64,000 nucleotides of DNA from Alphaproteobacteria bacterium (GCA_024279135.1 JAJRRU010000008.1:1-64000); one strand, 5' to 3'. Positions 36,631 through 46,989 are shown, counted from the stretch's first letter. Notes: generated from the sequence alone by a model not told the origin. Translations and numbers: made by a program.

Positions 36631-39354
36631 TCACCAGACTGACATGGTTCTTTCCGGTGGGAAGCTGATAGTTACGGTTGTTCCCTTACCCACCATACTG
36701 TCGATATCCATTGTACCATCGTGCATGGTCATCAGTGATTTTACCAAAGTCAGCCCAAGTCCCGTTCCACCATAGGACCGCGTGTCAGCGATGCCTGCCT
36801 GGCCAAAGGGCTCAATGACCTTTTTCAAGTCTTTGGCAGAAATACCGATACCGGAGTCCTGCACCTTAAGCTGGATGGAACCATCAGTATTGATAGACAC
36901 ATATGTTTTCACGTTGCCACCACACGGTGTGAATTTAATAGAGTTGGATAAAAGGTTGAGGATAATTTGCTTCAGTTTTAACCTGTCGGCGTGGAGCAGG
37001 AAGCTATCTCCATCCATTTCGACAGATATATTAATTTGTTTTTTGCCTGCATTGTCTGACAGCATCTCCAGACATTCATCAAACGTATTACTGACATCAA
37101 CCGGTTCTTCGACCAGACCTTCTTCGCCGGCCTCGATCTTCGACAGATCCAGAATATCGCCGATTAACCTGAGCAGATGTTTGCCGGAATTACGAATAAT
37201 TTCCACATACCCTTTGTTTTCTTCACTACCAAGTGGGCCAAAAATTTCAGCCTCCAGCATTTGAGAGAAGCCAATTATGGAGTTCAAGGGGGTTCGTAAT
37301 TCGTGGCTCATATTGGCGAGGAATTCAGATTTGGCCTTGTTAGCTGCTTCGGCATTCTCTTTGGCCCTGGTTATTTCGGTTATGTCGCGACCAACCGATT
37401 GTATTTCTATCAGATTTCCTTCCGGGTCAAAATGGGCATGATTTTGCCATTCAAAATTTTTGAGCACACCATTACGATCTTTATATCTGCTGATGTTACG
37501 TACTGAAGAATTTTCAGGAGAAAGATTGGAAAAAATTTTCTTCATTCTTTCGTGTTCTTCCAGGGGGGCATTCTCATAGATTGATCTACCTACAAGCTGG
37601 TCCGGTACCTTGCCGAGAAATTTTGCGTATGCATCGTTGCAAAAATTTAATATGCCATTGATGGAAAACCGGCATATTAATTCCGTTTGCGTTTGTACCA
37701 GTAAATTAAGGTTACCCTCGCTCAATCGCAGGGCATTCTCGGTTTGTTTTTGTTTAGTGACGTCCCGGCCTGTACCGATATATCCGAGAAAACGGCCATC
37801 CTTACTGAAAACCGGACTCCCATTTATGGATATGGTCATAAGCTTGCCGTGTGATAGCTTTATATTATAGGAGAAATCACGAAATTCCCGGCGAGCGTCC
37901 AGATCCTCGAAGTGGTGCTGCCAATACTCGCCTTCCGTTCCGTCATAACTAACTTCACGACGGGTTTTTCCAAGATACAATTCCGGGTCAAACCCTCTGA
38001 CTTCCTTGGTTCGGTGAGAGAAATAGGTAAACCGCAAATCGGCATCCATTTCCCACAACCAATCCGAAGATATAGCAGCAAAACCCCTAAATTTCGCCTC
38101 GCTTTTATGCAGTGCCTGCTCCGCCTTGATACGCTCCGTCGTGTCGGTGACCGTACCAACATAGCCAAGAATTTCCCCATCCTGTCCGAGATGGGCTGCG
38201 GCCTGACCGATCACCCAGGTGATCGTTCCATCAGGGGTTAAAAAACGATATTCTAATAGAAATTCACGATTTTCTATTACGATAGTTTGCCATTCGTCAA
38301 TAACATGGGCGCGGTCATCAGGGTGAACCCCCTCTATCCAACCCACACCTTTTGCCTGTTCCTGGGTCATGCCAGCTATCTGGCACCATTTACCGTTGGC
38401 AAAAACGCATTTTCCATCAGGGTCCGTATAATATACACCAACCGGCGATATTTCCGTCAAGGTTTGGTACTTTGCCTCGCTCACGCGCAAAGATTGCTGA
38501 CGAATCATAATAGCCCTGATCAGGAAGACACTGACTATTGAGATCAACAAACCGACCATGAGAATCATCTCATCGACCAACGTAGCGTGGTTTTTCATAT
38601 AGATTTTATTGGGCATCACCGAGACATCCCATGTCCGATTGCCGACCTGGATCTGTTTATGAATTTGATTTAAATGGGGCGCCGTCATATTTCCAGAATC
38701 ATAAACCAGGTCTTCTCCATCATTGACGACCAGATGGTACTCATCATCGAAGCTGTTGCCGATAGCGCTGCTAATAATCGGCGCGGTGCGAAAAACAATA
38801 TTCAAGTATCCATCGATGGAGGCGTTTTTCACCAATGGAATGTAGGCGACAAATCCAATGCCCCCCTGAGCCAGCTTGATGGGCGGGCTGACCTGGCTTT
38901 GTCCTGTGCGCTCGGCTTGCGCTAAAATTGCACTGGGAACAGCCAGGTTTCTGACGTTCAGGCCTATGGCCGCTTCATTGCCTTCGTGAGGTGTGACCCA
39001 ACGAATGATCCCCTCAGGGGTCATCCAGTTTATAGCCTGAAAGTCACTGAATACTTTGTGGGTGGAATTTGCTTCCCGGTAGAAATTTTCCTCGGTTTGG
39101 ATATTTCCATCAATCCATTCGACTTTGAGATGTTCGGCAATAGCCAATCTGGATGCAACGAGTTCTTCCAGCCGGGTGGCGAATTGAATTGCATTATTGT
39201 TTACATCAGCTCGCCAGAGTATCGACTGCTCATTTTTGACTTGTTGCCATGCCAGTACGGTAAAAACAACCATTATCGCTGCTACCAATATTGGGGTAAC
39301 CATGGAGTGGCGAAAGAATTTGCTAATCAAACTTGATTTAATAGGGTTGCTCAT
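36631..39354 (-). CDS. Membrane hybrid-less sensor histidine kinase with CHASE and three PAS domains
   Basis: The 907-residue kinase has a first membrane helix (about 20-38), a periplasmic CHASE-type sensor (about 50-255) and a second helix (about 262-282). Three PAS domains follow (about 292-410, 420-535 and 545-660), then a HisKA domain with phosphoacceptor His684 in NMSHELRTPLNSIIGF and an ATPase domain (NLLSNSIKFTP, DSGIGIS, GGTGLGL). CHASE domains bind small extracellular ligands. There is no receiver domain and no response regulator nearby, so the output partner is unknown. Confidence 0.93.
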   Translation of the reverse strand: MSNPIKSSLISKFFRHSMVTPILVAAIMVVFTVLAWQQVKNEQSILWRADVNNNAIQFATRLEELVASRLAIAEHLKVEWIDGNIQTEENFYREANSTHKVFSDFQAINWMTPEGIIRWVTPHEGNEAAIGLNVRNLAVPSAILAQAERTGQSQVSPPIKLAQGGIGFVAYIPLVKNASIDGYLNIVFRTAPIISSAIGNSFDDEYHLVVNDGEDLVYDSGNMTAPHLNQIHKQIQVGNRTWDVSVMPNKIYMKNHATLVDEMILMVGLLISIVSVFLIRAIMIRQQSLRVSEAKYQTLTEISPVGVYYTDPDGKCVFANGKWCQIAGMTQEQAKGVGWIEGVHPDDRAHVIDEWQTIVIENREFLLEYRFLTPDGTITWVIGQAAAHLGQDGEILGYVGTVTDTTERIKAEQALHKSEAKFRGFAAISSDWLWEMDADLRFTYFSHRTKEVRGFDPELYLGKTRREVSYDGTEGEYWQHHFEDLDARREFRDFSYNIKLSHGKLMTISINGSPVFSKDGRFLGYIGTGRDVTKQKQTENALRLSEGNLNLLVQTQTELICRFSINGILNFCNDAYAKFLGKVPDQLVGRSIYENAPLEEHERMKKIFSNLSPENSSVRNISRYKDRNGVLKNFEWQNHAHFDPEGNLIEIQSVGRDITEITRAKENAEAANKAKSEFLANMSHELRTPLNSIIGFSQMLEAEIFGPLGSEENKGYVEIIRNSGKHLLRLIGDILDLSKIEAGEEGLVEEPVDVSNTFDECLEMLSDNAGKKQINISVEMDGDSFLLHADRLKLKQIILNLLSNSIKFTPCGGNVKTYVSINTDGSIQLKVQDSGIGISAKDLKKVIEPFGQAGIADTRSYGGTGLGLTLVKSLMTMHDGTMDIDSMVGKGTTVTISFPPERTMSVW

Positions 39355-39540
39355 GAGGGATTACTCTGTAGGGCAAAACAGATTTGGTCAAGAGGTACTA
39401 GGCATCATTAATGATCTGACTGCATCGCCATTGCAGGAAATAGCCGCAAGTCGCGGATCATATCTGGATTTACTGTTCTGGAAACTATAAAATCCTACCC
39501 TATATTTCTATGCAAATATAACGATAGAGAGTATGGCCGG

Positions 39541-40341
39541 ATGAACGAAGTCATAAGACTGAGCGCCTTCTTTGGTGTCATCGCCCTCATGGTATCATGG
39601 GAGTTCCTCGCTCCCAGACGCCGCAGCACCTATTCGCGCTGGCACCGCTGGCCCCATAACATCGCTATTGTATTCCTCAACACGATCATCATGCGGCTGG
39701 TTTTCCCTACGGCTGCTATCGGCATTGCACTGGCCGCCGAACGGGCAGGGTGGGGGTTGTTTAATCAGGGCTTCCTAGTAGCTCTTAATCCGTGGCTGGT
39801 CGTCATTCTGTGCGTAGTCCTGCTGGATTTAACGGTTTATCTGCAACATGTTCTGGTTCATGCCGTACCATTTCTGTGGCGCTTCCATAGAATGCATCAC
39901 ACGGACCTTGATTATGATGTCACGACGGGGGCACGGTTCCACCCCCTGGAAATTCTTTTTTCCATGATCATTAAAATGGTGGTGGTCAGTGCGTTGGGTG
40001 CTCCGGTCATGGCGGTCCTAATCTTCGAAGTCATCCTCAATGCGACGGCCATGTTCAACCATGCCAATGTCAGACTGCCTCATGGCCTGGATCGCATATT
40101 GAGGTTATTTGTTGTTACGCCTGATATGCACCGGGTTCATCATTCAATCATCGGTTTGGAAACCAATTCCAATTACGGCTTCAGTCTGCCCTGGTGGGAC
40201 CGCATGTTCGGAACTTACCGGGCCCAGCCAAAACATGGCCACCAGGATATGGTAATTGGTATCGACCAGTTCAGGCAGGCTGGCGAATTACGCCTGGATA
40301 AAATGTTAACCCAGCCATTCCGCCAGGATGGCGGGCCGTGA
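39541..40341 (+). CDS. Sterol desaturase/fatty acid hydroxylase family protein
   Basis: The 266-residue membrane protein carries the di-iron histidine boxes of the family: HVLVH, HRMHH and a third set FNHANV with HRVHH near the C-terminus. Four or more hydrophobic segments surround them. Family members use O2 to hydroxylate or desaturate lipids; bacterial ones act on carotenoids, hopanoids or fatty acids, and the substrate here is unknown. It is the last gene before tRNA-Glu(CTC). Confidence 0.9.
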   Translation: MNEVIRLSAFFGVIALMVSWEFLAPRRRSTYSRWHRWPHNIAIVFLNTIIMRLVFPTAAIGIALAAERAGWGLFNQGFLVALNPWLVVILCVVLLDLTVYLQHVLVHAVPFLWRFHRMHHTDLDYDVTTGARFHPLEILFSMIIKMVVVSALGAPVMAVLIFEVILNATAMFNHANVRLPHGLDRILRLFVVTPDMHRVHHSIIGLETNSNYGFSLPWWDRMFGTYRAQPKHGHQDMVIGIDQFRQAGELRLDKMLTQPFRQDGGP

Positions 40342-40364
40342 TGCCTTGTTTTAATTCTTCTCAT

Positions 40365-40396
40365 TTTCTATGCGCGAGACTTTCTATGTGCGAGAC
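40365..40396 (+). repeat. Two-copy 16-base tandem repeat
   Basis: TTTCTATGCGCGAGAC is followed directly by TTTCTATGTGCGAGAC (one mismatch), between the desaturase-like gene and tRNA-Glu(CTC). Confidence 0.6.
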
Positions 40397-40469
40397 TGGG
40401 GTAAGGATTTAAGTATTGAAATCTTAGGCTCAGAGTTATATTGAAGATAAAGCTAAACCATCAGAAAGT

Positions 40470-40545
40470 GGCCCCATCGTCTAGTGGCCTAGGACGCTGG
40501 CCTCTCACGCCGGAAACGCGGGTTCGAAACCCGCTGGGGTCACCA
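40470..40545 (+). tRNA. tRNA-Glu (anticodon CTC)
   Basis: A 76-base cloverleaf with acceptor GGCCCCA/TGGGGTC, anticodon loop CTCTCAC and encoded CCA. It differs from tRNA-Glu(TTC) at 27933 mainly in the anticodon and a compensated T-stem pair. Confidence 0.98.
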
Positions 40546-40658
40546 CTTTTGTTTTGGATATATCTCCTTGAAATATCAGGCATTTAGCAGACTACATTCT
40601 GTGCTGCAAATTTGGCTGGTGTTGAACTCAAGCAGTCATTCCATAAGATACGAAACGA

Positions 40659-41324
40659 TCAGACCCCGCCATCACCGATGATAATAAACGGCGCCCAAAA
40701 GATCGGATGGGCGTAACTGAATAGCTCTTGGCCTTTGGTGTTTTTAAAGACCCCTGAATCAATCAGATCAATTCGTGTCTGTTGCAGCGCTTCAGCCCGG
40801 CCCAAAGCGTTATTGCTGGCCTGCTTTTCAAACAGAATGGCCATCAGTTCAGTCGTTGCAGCGGAGTGCACAGGCCAGCTTGAAGCAAGCAAAGCGCGTG
40901 TTCCGGCATAGAAGAATGCTCGGCCCAATCCAGAGAGGGCTTCCGCGCCCTGTCCATCGGCTGCTGCCGTATTACACGCCGAAATTATCACCCAGTTCGC
41001 ATTGAGCCGGAGGCCCAAAATTTCACTCATGGTCAGCAGGCCATCATCGTCGTCATCGTCTTCGGCGGTGATCTCGGGGGTCGAGAAAGCGAGAGCCGGT
41101 TGGTCCAGGCCATTCAGATCGCCCGATATCAGGCCGTGAGTTGCAAATGACAGGACTTTGTAACCTGACAGGTCCATAGTCTTGACCCGATGCTCACTGG
41201 CTGCTCGACCCAGGAATATATCCTTGTTCAGATCAGCACCAATGCTATTTGCCACGGGAACTAACTTTAAAATCAAGGCTTGAGTTGATTTGTAAAATGG
41301 CTTGGCAAAACGTATCAAGCTCAT
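40659..41324 (-). pseudogene. Truncated CHAT (caspase-like protease) domain remnant
   Basis: The 221-residue ORF is the C-terminal part of a CHAT domain. The catalytic His63 lies in VLSFATHGL and Cys117 in VIISACNTA, followed by ALSGLGRAFFYAGTRALLASSW and the terminal FWAPFIIIGDGG. CHAT proteins usually carry N-terminal TPRs and a complete 300-residue protease fold. Here the start falls inside the CHAT fold and no TPR repeats were recognised upstream. An acidic insert (EDDDDDDG) follows the His motif. It looks like the relic of a TPR-CHAT gene, although the catalytic pair is intact and expression as a short protein cannot be excluded. It lies just past tRNA-Glu(CTC). Confidence 0.65.
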
Positions 41325-41515
41325 CCTGATATTACGCTTCTTTGGTGGCTAAGCGTCCCTCATGACCAATGGATATATTGCCCGCACCCGCCATTTGAAT
41401 TATTTGAGAATATGAGTAAATAATAAGAGACGGCATTTAAGGCTCGATTTGTCGTCTGCTAGCCGATAGAACTATGGCATGAACCGAAACACGCAGGAAA
41501 ACCATAAGGAAAATC

Positions 41516-42169
41516 ATGAAATTTTTTGTTGATACAGCCGATCTCAGCGAAATCCGTAAATTTGCCGAAACCGGCCTGGTTGACGGTGTTACCACAAATC
41601 CGTCGCTCATTATGCAAGCTGGAAACGACTTTTTAGATACCGTTCGCGAAATCTGCACCATGATCGAAGGTCCGGTCAGTGCCGAAGTTACCGCAACTGA
41701 TTTTGAAACCATGCTCGTCGAAGGCCGCAAGTTGGCTAAAATAGCCGAAAATGTTGTCATCAAGGTTCCCTTGACCGTGGACGGCATCCGGACCTGCAAG
41801 GCCCTGTCCGATGAGGGGACCATGGTCAACGTGACATTATGTTTTTCTCCGGCCCAGGCGATCCTTGCCGGCAAGGCCGGGGCTTCCTTTATCTCACCCT
41901 TTGTGGGGCGTCTCGATGATATCGGCCAAGACGGCATGGGGCTGATTGCCGAAATCGTTTCGATCTATGACAATTATGACTTCCCGACCGAGGTGTTGGT
42001 CGCCTCTGTCCGTTCTACCCAGCATGTGGTTGACGCCGCCAAGATCGGCGCTGAAGTGGTGACGGCACCGCCCAAAGTACTATGGCAATTATTCAAACAT
42101 CCGCTAACGGATATTGGCCTGGAAAGTTTCCTCAACGACTGGAAGAAAACGGGACAGTCAATTTTGTAA
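41516..42169 (+). CDS. fsa: Fructose-6-phosphate aldolase / short transaldolase
   Basis: The 217-residue TIM barrel matches the FSA/TalC family. It has [10 protein letters not shown] near the N-terminus, the Schiff-base Lys in VVIKVPLT, and [12 protein letters not shown]. Members either split fructose-6-phosphate to dihydroxyacetone and glyceraldehyde-3-phosphate or act as transaldolases; sequence reading alone does not decide. AAGGAAAA precedes ATG 41516. A small unknown gene follows by 58 bases. Confidence 0.93.
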   Translation: MKFFVDTADLSEIRKFAETGLVDGVTTNPSLIMQAGNDFLDTVREICTMIEGPVSAEVTATDFETMLVEGRKLAKIAENVVIKVPLTVDGIRTCKALSDEGTMVNVTLCFSPAQAILAGKAGASFISPFVGRLDDIGQDGMGLIAEIVSIYDNYDFPTEVLVASVRSTQHVVDAAKIGAEVVTAPPKVLWQLFKHPLTDIGLESFLNDWKKTGQSIL

Positions 42170-42227
42170 CGTTGGCCAATTAAATTTATACTGCGACTTT
42201 GCAGCCAATACTGACAGGACTTGAGCT

Positions 42228-42491
42228 ATGGCAGACATCTCCACAGACGAGGATCAGCTCAGTATCTATCTGGCTAACGAGATCGTATCATTGGCCAATT
42301 CAAAATTAAGTGCCGGTCTCAGCCTTCATGCCATTGCAGCGGCCCTGCGCCATGCGGCTGCAAATTTCAGTGCCTACGCAAACGCCAAAGAAGACGAACC
42401 CACAAAATCAGCAGAAATATTGATCAAGGAATTTGCAGATTTACTGAATGAATATCAGGAACTGCACAACGAAGATGCCAATGGGTCATAA
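42228..42491 (+). CDS. Small acidic helical protein, hypothetical
   Basis: The family is not recognised. The 87-residue product is helical and acidic, with an alanine-rich middle (LHAIAAALRHAAANFSAYAN) and no membrane segment or cysteine. Same strand and 58-base spacing to the transaldolase-like gene suggest one transcript. The codon pattern resembles its neighbours, so it is probably a real gene. Confidence 0.65.
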   Translation: MADISTDEDQLSIYLANEIVSLANSKLSAGLSLHAIAAALRHAAANFSAYANAKEDEPTKSAEILIKEFADLLNEYQELHNEDANGS

Positions 42492-42594
42492 ATAAACTTA
42501 TTATGTAATATTATTGTCTTATGCATTTTTGCTGGGTATTCTATAGCGTGTCAGCGACAGATCGTATAAACATTTAAAAATGTCTGGTTAACAA

Positions 42595-43527
42595 ATGTCT
42601 GAAGAAAATTCCAATTACAGATTGGTTACTCGTGGAGATTTAGACGGGGTCGTTTGCGGGTCTTTACTCAGTGAAAAACAAAAGGTCAATGATGTAACTT
42701 TTGTCCATCCCCGCGATCTTCAACAGGGCTCATTTTCAATCACGTCAAATGATATTCTGGCAAATTTACCCTATTCGGATCTGGCACACAAATGTTTCAC
42801 CCATCACGATAACACAGGCGATCTCAGCGGCGAACACACCAATCTGGTGGTTGATGCAGCCCTGCTATCAACGGCCCGGGTGATCTATAATTATTATGGT
42901 GGGGCAGAGGCTTTTCCGGAAATCTCCAGCGATATGCTGCTGGCTGCCGACAAGGCCGGATCGGCAGATTACGATGTGGAAGATATCCTCATACCAACGG
43001 ACTGGACGCTGCTGAATTTTGTCCTCGATCCGCGCACGGGTCTTGAAGAATTTAAAACATTCACTGTTCCGCGTGACGCGTTCATGGCGGACTTGATCGC
43101 CTTTTGCAAACGCAGCCCGATCCGTGAGATACTGACCCACCCCGATGTTGAAGAACGGGTGACGACCTTCGTTTACCACACAGAATTTGCTGAATTGCAG
43201 TTATCAAGGTGTGCGACGGTACACGACAAGACCGTGGTTATTGATTTTCGCAACGAAGAAAAACGCTATCCGGGAAATCGCTTCCTTATTTATGGCCTGT
43301 TTCCCGAATGCAGCCTGTCCATGCAGCTTTCAACAACCAACAAGGTCGACACGACGGAAATTTCCATCGGCAAATCAATTATCGAACGTGCGTCTTCGAT
43401 CCATGTAGGCAACCTGATGAATAATTACGGCGGAGGCGGCCATTCGGCAGCCGGTGCCTGTCGGGTGGAAAATGCCAGGGTGAATGCGGTGGTCGAAGAA
43501 TTACTGGCCCTTATCAGCAACGCCTGA
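42595..43527 (+). CDS. DHH superfamily phosphoesterase
   Basis: The 310-residue protein has the DHH-family metal motifs in diverged form: TRGDLDGV near residue 12, HHDNTG near 70 and VVDAAL, then a DHHA1-type C-terminal domain with NNYGGGGHSAAGA around residue 276. Related proteins are exopolyphosphatases, oligoribonucleases or cyclic-dinucleotide phosphodiesterases; which applies is not clear. No clear Shine-Dalgarno sequence is visible before ATG 42595. It is convergent with the 229-residue paralogue gene. Confidence 0.8.
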   Translation: MSEENSNYRLVTRGDLDGVVCGSLLSEKQKVNDVTFVHPRDLQQGSFSITSNDILANLPYSDLAHKCFTHHDNTGDLSGEHTNLVVDAALLSTARVIYNYYGGAEAFPEISSDMLLAADKAGSADYDVEDILIPTDWTLLNFVLDPRTGLEEFKTFTVPRDAFMADLIAFCKRSPIREILTHPDVEERVTTFVYHTEFAELQLSRCATVHDKTVVIDFRNEEKRYPGNRFLIYGLFPECSLSMQLSTTNKVDTTEISIGKSIIERASSIHVGNLMNNYGGGGHSAAGACRVENARVNAVVEELLALISNA

Positions 43528-43569
43528 ATGTGATAACCCGGGCAGTCCTCGGCTCACACCTTTTTATAT

Positions 43570-44259
43570 TTATTGCAGTTGTACTGAACCGGACATGGAA
43601 AATATTCCATCTTTGGACAGGCCGATTACGACACATCCATCACCCACATTAAAAATCTGCCACTGGTGCACCAGCTTGTGGCTTCCGCGTGGTATTTTAA
43701 TCAACTTTTTCCTGCCCTGAAAGGACTCCACAACACCACGTTTCTTTTTATCGGGATACAATAGAAAGTTCCCGCTTGTATCGGGCGAAAAAAACATGCC
43801 TTCGCAAACAAAAACATGCCTGTCGTGATGGGCCAGTTTTTCCATGCGGGCAACAATTTTAGCAAAAAGAATACAGCGTGTGCGAATTTGTTTGTTTGTC
43901 GCTATTTTGGGCAATCCGAGCAGTTGCCTGATTGTAAATTCCGTATAGACCACGCCTTGGGGAATCAGGTACTGCTCTTCGATTTGTGTACAGCTATCGA
44001 CTTTAGCCATGCTGAAACCTTCAAGAACGGCCTGTTCGGAAATTTTGTCTCGCATAGCCTCGCGGGCTTTTTCAACCCGCGACGAGATCAATTCCGAGGC
44101 AGACATGTCCGAGCCCGTAACGGCGAGCGATACGGTCATCACATACCACGCGATCAGACCGACAGCCGGCAAACCGAAAAAAACTGAAATATAAATGTAA
44201 AAACTGCGAGGCAAACCCTTATTTTTAGGCTTTTTACCTTTCTGTTTAGCCGTAGCCAT
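43570..44259 (-). CDS. Single-pass membrane protein of unknown function, paralogue of 6218-6907
   Basis: Also 229 residues, with a basic N-terminus, one membrane segment (about 20-42) and a soluble domain with four cysteines at 90, 129, 152 and 209, aligning with those of the paralogue. It shares RC-LFAK-V-RMEKLAHH-RH and HKL--QWQ-FN-G-GC--IG. The two copies are diverged (roughly half identical by eye), so the duplication is old. It is followed upstream by about 265 bases of AT-rich DNA in which nothing else was recognised. Function is unknown. Confidence 0.72.
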   Translation of the reverse strand: MATAKQKGKKPKNKGLPRSFYIYISVFFGLPAVGLIAWYVMTVSLAVTGSDMSASELISSRVEKAREAMRDKISEQAVLEGFSMAKVDSCTQIEEQYLIPQGVVYTEFTIRQLLGLPKIATNKQIRTRCILFAKIVARMEKLAHHDRHVFVCEGMFFSPDTSGNFLLYPDKKKRGVVESFQGRKKLIKIPRGSHKLVHQWQIFNVGDGCVVIGLSKDGIFSMSGSVQLQ

Positions 44260-44526
44260 ATCAAAACCCCAAAGCCATTATATCAACAAGACATATTCTT
44301 GTATTTGAAATGTATATTTAACATAATATAGGAAGTAATTATGGAGTATTAATTAATTTTTACCTAAAACGATTATAAAATTTATTATATATTACAAGTA
44401 TATTTGGCTGAATTATAATACTTCAAGATTTAGTCATGCCCTATAACTCCTGCACAGTACACTATCAGGAATACTATCGTCAGGAATTTATTTCAATATA
44501 TTAACAAGATATGGAATATATTTAAT

Positions 44527-46944
44527 CTATTGCTTGAGCTTTGTCATTTCAGGGTCGTAGATTGCCCGGGAATGGCGGACCGCTTCGAAGCGCTCGCCAA
44601 ACACCTCGATCTCGAAGCCTTGCTGATCGGCCAATCTGGCAGGCACGTATCCCATGACAATGGACTTTCCAACAGTGTGACCATATCCGCCACTGGTGGT
44701 TACGTTTACCACGTTGCCATCATGTAAAATACATTCACCGCCGTGAACCCAGGCTTCGCCATCCAGGGAAAACACACAAAATTTTTGTTCCGCACCGTGC
44801 TCGCGCACTTTTTCCAAGGCCGCACGACCGATAAAATCACCCTTGGTTTTAAAGCCGATCCGACCACCAAGCCCGGCTTCAACAGGGTTATAGTCAGGCG
44901 TGATATCACTGGACCAGGCCAGATAACCCTTTTCCAGCCGCAACGAGGCAACGGCGCGGTAACCGGCGTTGCTCATGGCAAATTCCTCGCCAGCCTGTTT
45001 CAGGGCCTCGTAAACATGCAGGGTATATTCGCTCGGTATATGCAGCTCCCAACCCAGCTCGCCCACGTAGGAAATACGCACCGCACGGACCGGCGCACAA
45101 CCGATAAAAATGTCACGACACGTGGCAAACGGGAAGACCGCATGGCTGAGATCGCTGGCAGTGACTTTTTCCAGAACTTTACGGGAATTAGGCCCGCACA
45201 GGTTAATGACCGTGCGCGACGAGGTAATATCGCTGAATACGGCCCGGTCAGTATCAAACATATTGCGTGAAATCCAGTCTCCATCGTGGGTCGCAAAGGC
45301 ACTGCCCGTGACGATATAAAAAGTATCATCGGCGGTTCGACAGATCGTAATGTCAGTCTCGATCCCGCCTCGTTCATTACACATCTGGGTATAGACCACA
45401 CTGCCCACCGGTTTATCCATATTGGCGATGCACAAGCGCTGCATGACGGCCAGCGCGTCTGGTCCTTTCATTTCAAACTTGGAAAATGAGGACATATCAA
45501 TTAGCGCCACGTTCTCGCGGATATCGCGACATTCCAGGGCCACCGTATCGTGCCAGCTCGGTTTGGTGAACGAGGCATGTTCGACGGCTTCATCGCCATT
45601 GCGGGCGAACCAGTTGGGCCGTTCCCATCCGGCCTTGGAGCCCATGATCGCCCCTTGTGATTTCAAAACATCGTAAAGCGGGCTGCGGCGAATTCCCCGT
45701 ACCGTCTGGTTTTCCTCGTTGGGCATATGCAGAGAGTAATACTTGCGATACATTTCAATACAGCGCGGATACAAAAACGACTTGGCATTATGATGAGGCC
45801 CAAACCGCCGCACATCCAGCCCGAACAGGTCCACACTGGGATGACCTTCGGTGATCCATTCGGCCATCATGGCACCGGCCCCACCACCGGCTGCAATGCC
45901 GTAGGAAAATCCGTTGCACAGGTAAAAATTATCCATTTCAGGTGCCAGCCCCATAAAGAAGTCACCATCGGCGGACCATGGGATGGGACCATTGACCAGT
46001 TCGCGTACACCGGTTTGCCCAACCACGGGCATACGCATGGTGGCGTATTCGGCCAGTTGCTCAAAACGATCAAAATTACTGGGCAGTAATTCCGGGCCAA
46101 AATCGACCGGAATACCGGCCTCGGCCCAGGACACCGTGTCGGGCTCCCAACCGCCAATGGCCAAACCGCGAACCTCCGGTTTGATATAAATCAGATGATC
46201 GGGATCGCGCATGGTCGGCATGTTTGATGGCATATCGGGGATTTTGTCGGTCAGCAAATATTGATGTTCCAGCGCGATGACCGGTGCGCGCACCCCGGCC
46301 ATGGCGGCGACCTCGTGGCCCCACATGCCCGCCGCATTGATCACCTTGTCGCACAATATATCACCCTGATCGGTGTGCAGGCCAACCACCCGGCGACCCT
46401 CTATTTTCATGCCCGTAACCCGCACACCCTGACGGATCACCGCCCCTTTATCACGCGCGCCCCTGGCCAGGGCCTGGGTGACGGAAGACGGGTCAACGTA
46501 GCCATCGCCGGGGATAAAAGCAGCACCCAACACATGATCGGTGGACATGATGGGGAAAAGGTCCTGGGCCTGTTTGGCAGAAATAATCTCAAAATCCAGA
46601 TCGAAACTTTTTGCCAGGGTGGCGCTTCGGCGAATTTCCAGCATACGTTCCGGTGAGCACGCCAGACGCAGGCTGCCGACTTTCTTCCAGTCGGTCGGTT
46701 GCCCGGTTTCGGCTTCCAGCGTGTCGTACAGCTCAACACTTTTTTGCATCAGACGTGTCTTGTTGCGGGTCGAGCGCAATTGCCCGACCAATCCGGCGGC
46801 GTGCCAGGTAGCACCCTGGGTCAACTGTTCGCGTTCCAGCAACATGACGTCAGAATGACCCATCCGGGTCAGATGATAGGCCAGCGAACAGCCGATAACG
46901 CCGCCGCCAATAATGACTATTTCCGCATGTTGAGTGTCACTCAT
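44527..46944 (-). CDS. FAD-dependent dehydrogenase fused to GcvT domain (dimethylglycine/sarcosine dehydrogenase-like)
   Basis: The 805-residue protein has an N-terminal D-amino-acid-oxidase-type fold: IVIIGGGVIGCSLAYHL for the FAD dinucleotide, and GATWHAAG, whose His48 is the position covalently linked to FAD in dimethylglycine dehydrogenases. The second half is a tetrahydrofolate-binding GcvT domain (about 430-800), which collects the released one-carbon unit as methylene-THF. The likely substrate is an N-methyl amine such as dimethylglycine or sarcosine; exact choice is unproven. A GGGGG lies before ATG 46944. It is 45 bases downstream of the MttB-family gene on the same strand. Confidence 0.92.
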   Translation of the reverse strand: MSDTQHAEIVIIGGGVIGCSLAYHLTRMGHSDVMLLEREQLTQGATWHAAGLVGQLRSTRNKTRLMQKSVELYDTLEAETGQPTDWKKVGSLRLACSPERMLEIRRSATLAKSFDLDFEIISAKQAQDLFPIMSTDHVLGAAFIPGDGYVDPSSVTQALARGARDKGAVIRQGVRVTGMKIEGRRVVGLHTDQGDILCDKVINAAGMWGHEVAAMAGVRAPVIALEHQYLLTDKIPDMPSNMPTMRDPDHLIYIKPEVRGLAIGGWEPDTVSWAEAGIPVDFGPELLPSNFDRFEQLAEYATMRMPVVGQTGVRELVNGPIPWSADGDFFMGLAPEMDNFYLCNGFSYGIAAGGGAGAMMAEWITEGHPSVDLFGLDVRRFGPHHNAKSFLYPRCIEMYRKYYSLHMPNEENQTVRGIRRSPLYDVLKSQGAIMGSKAGWERPNWFARNGDEAVEHASFTKPSWHDTVALECRDIRENVALIDMSSFSKFEMKGPDALAVMQRLCIANMDKPVGSVVYTQMCNERGGIETDITICRTADDTFYIVTGSAFATHDGDWISRNMFDTDRAVFSDITSSRTVINLCGPNSRKVLEKVTASDLSHAVFPFATCRDIFIGCAPVRAVRISYVGELGWELHIPSEYTLHVYEALKQAGEEFAMSNAGYRAVASLRLEKGYLAWSSDITPDYNPVEAGLGGRIGFKTKGDFIGRAALEKVREHGAEQKFCVFSLDGEAWVHGGECILHDGNVVNVTTSGGYGHTVGKSIVMGYVPARLADQQGFEIEVFGERFEAVRHSRAIYDPEMTKLKQ

Positions 46945-46989
46945 GTAGCTTAATCCCCCGTAAATTAACGTGTATTTTCAATATTTGAT

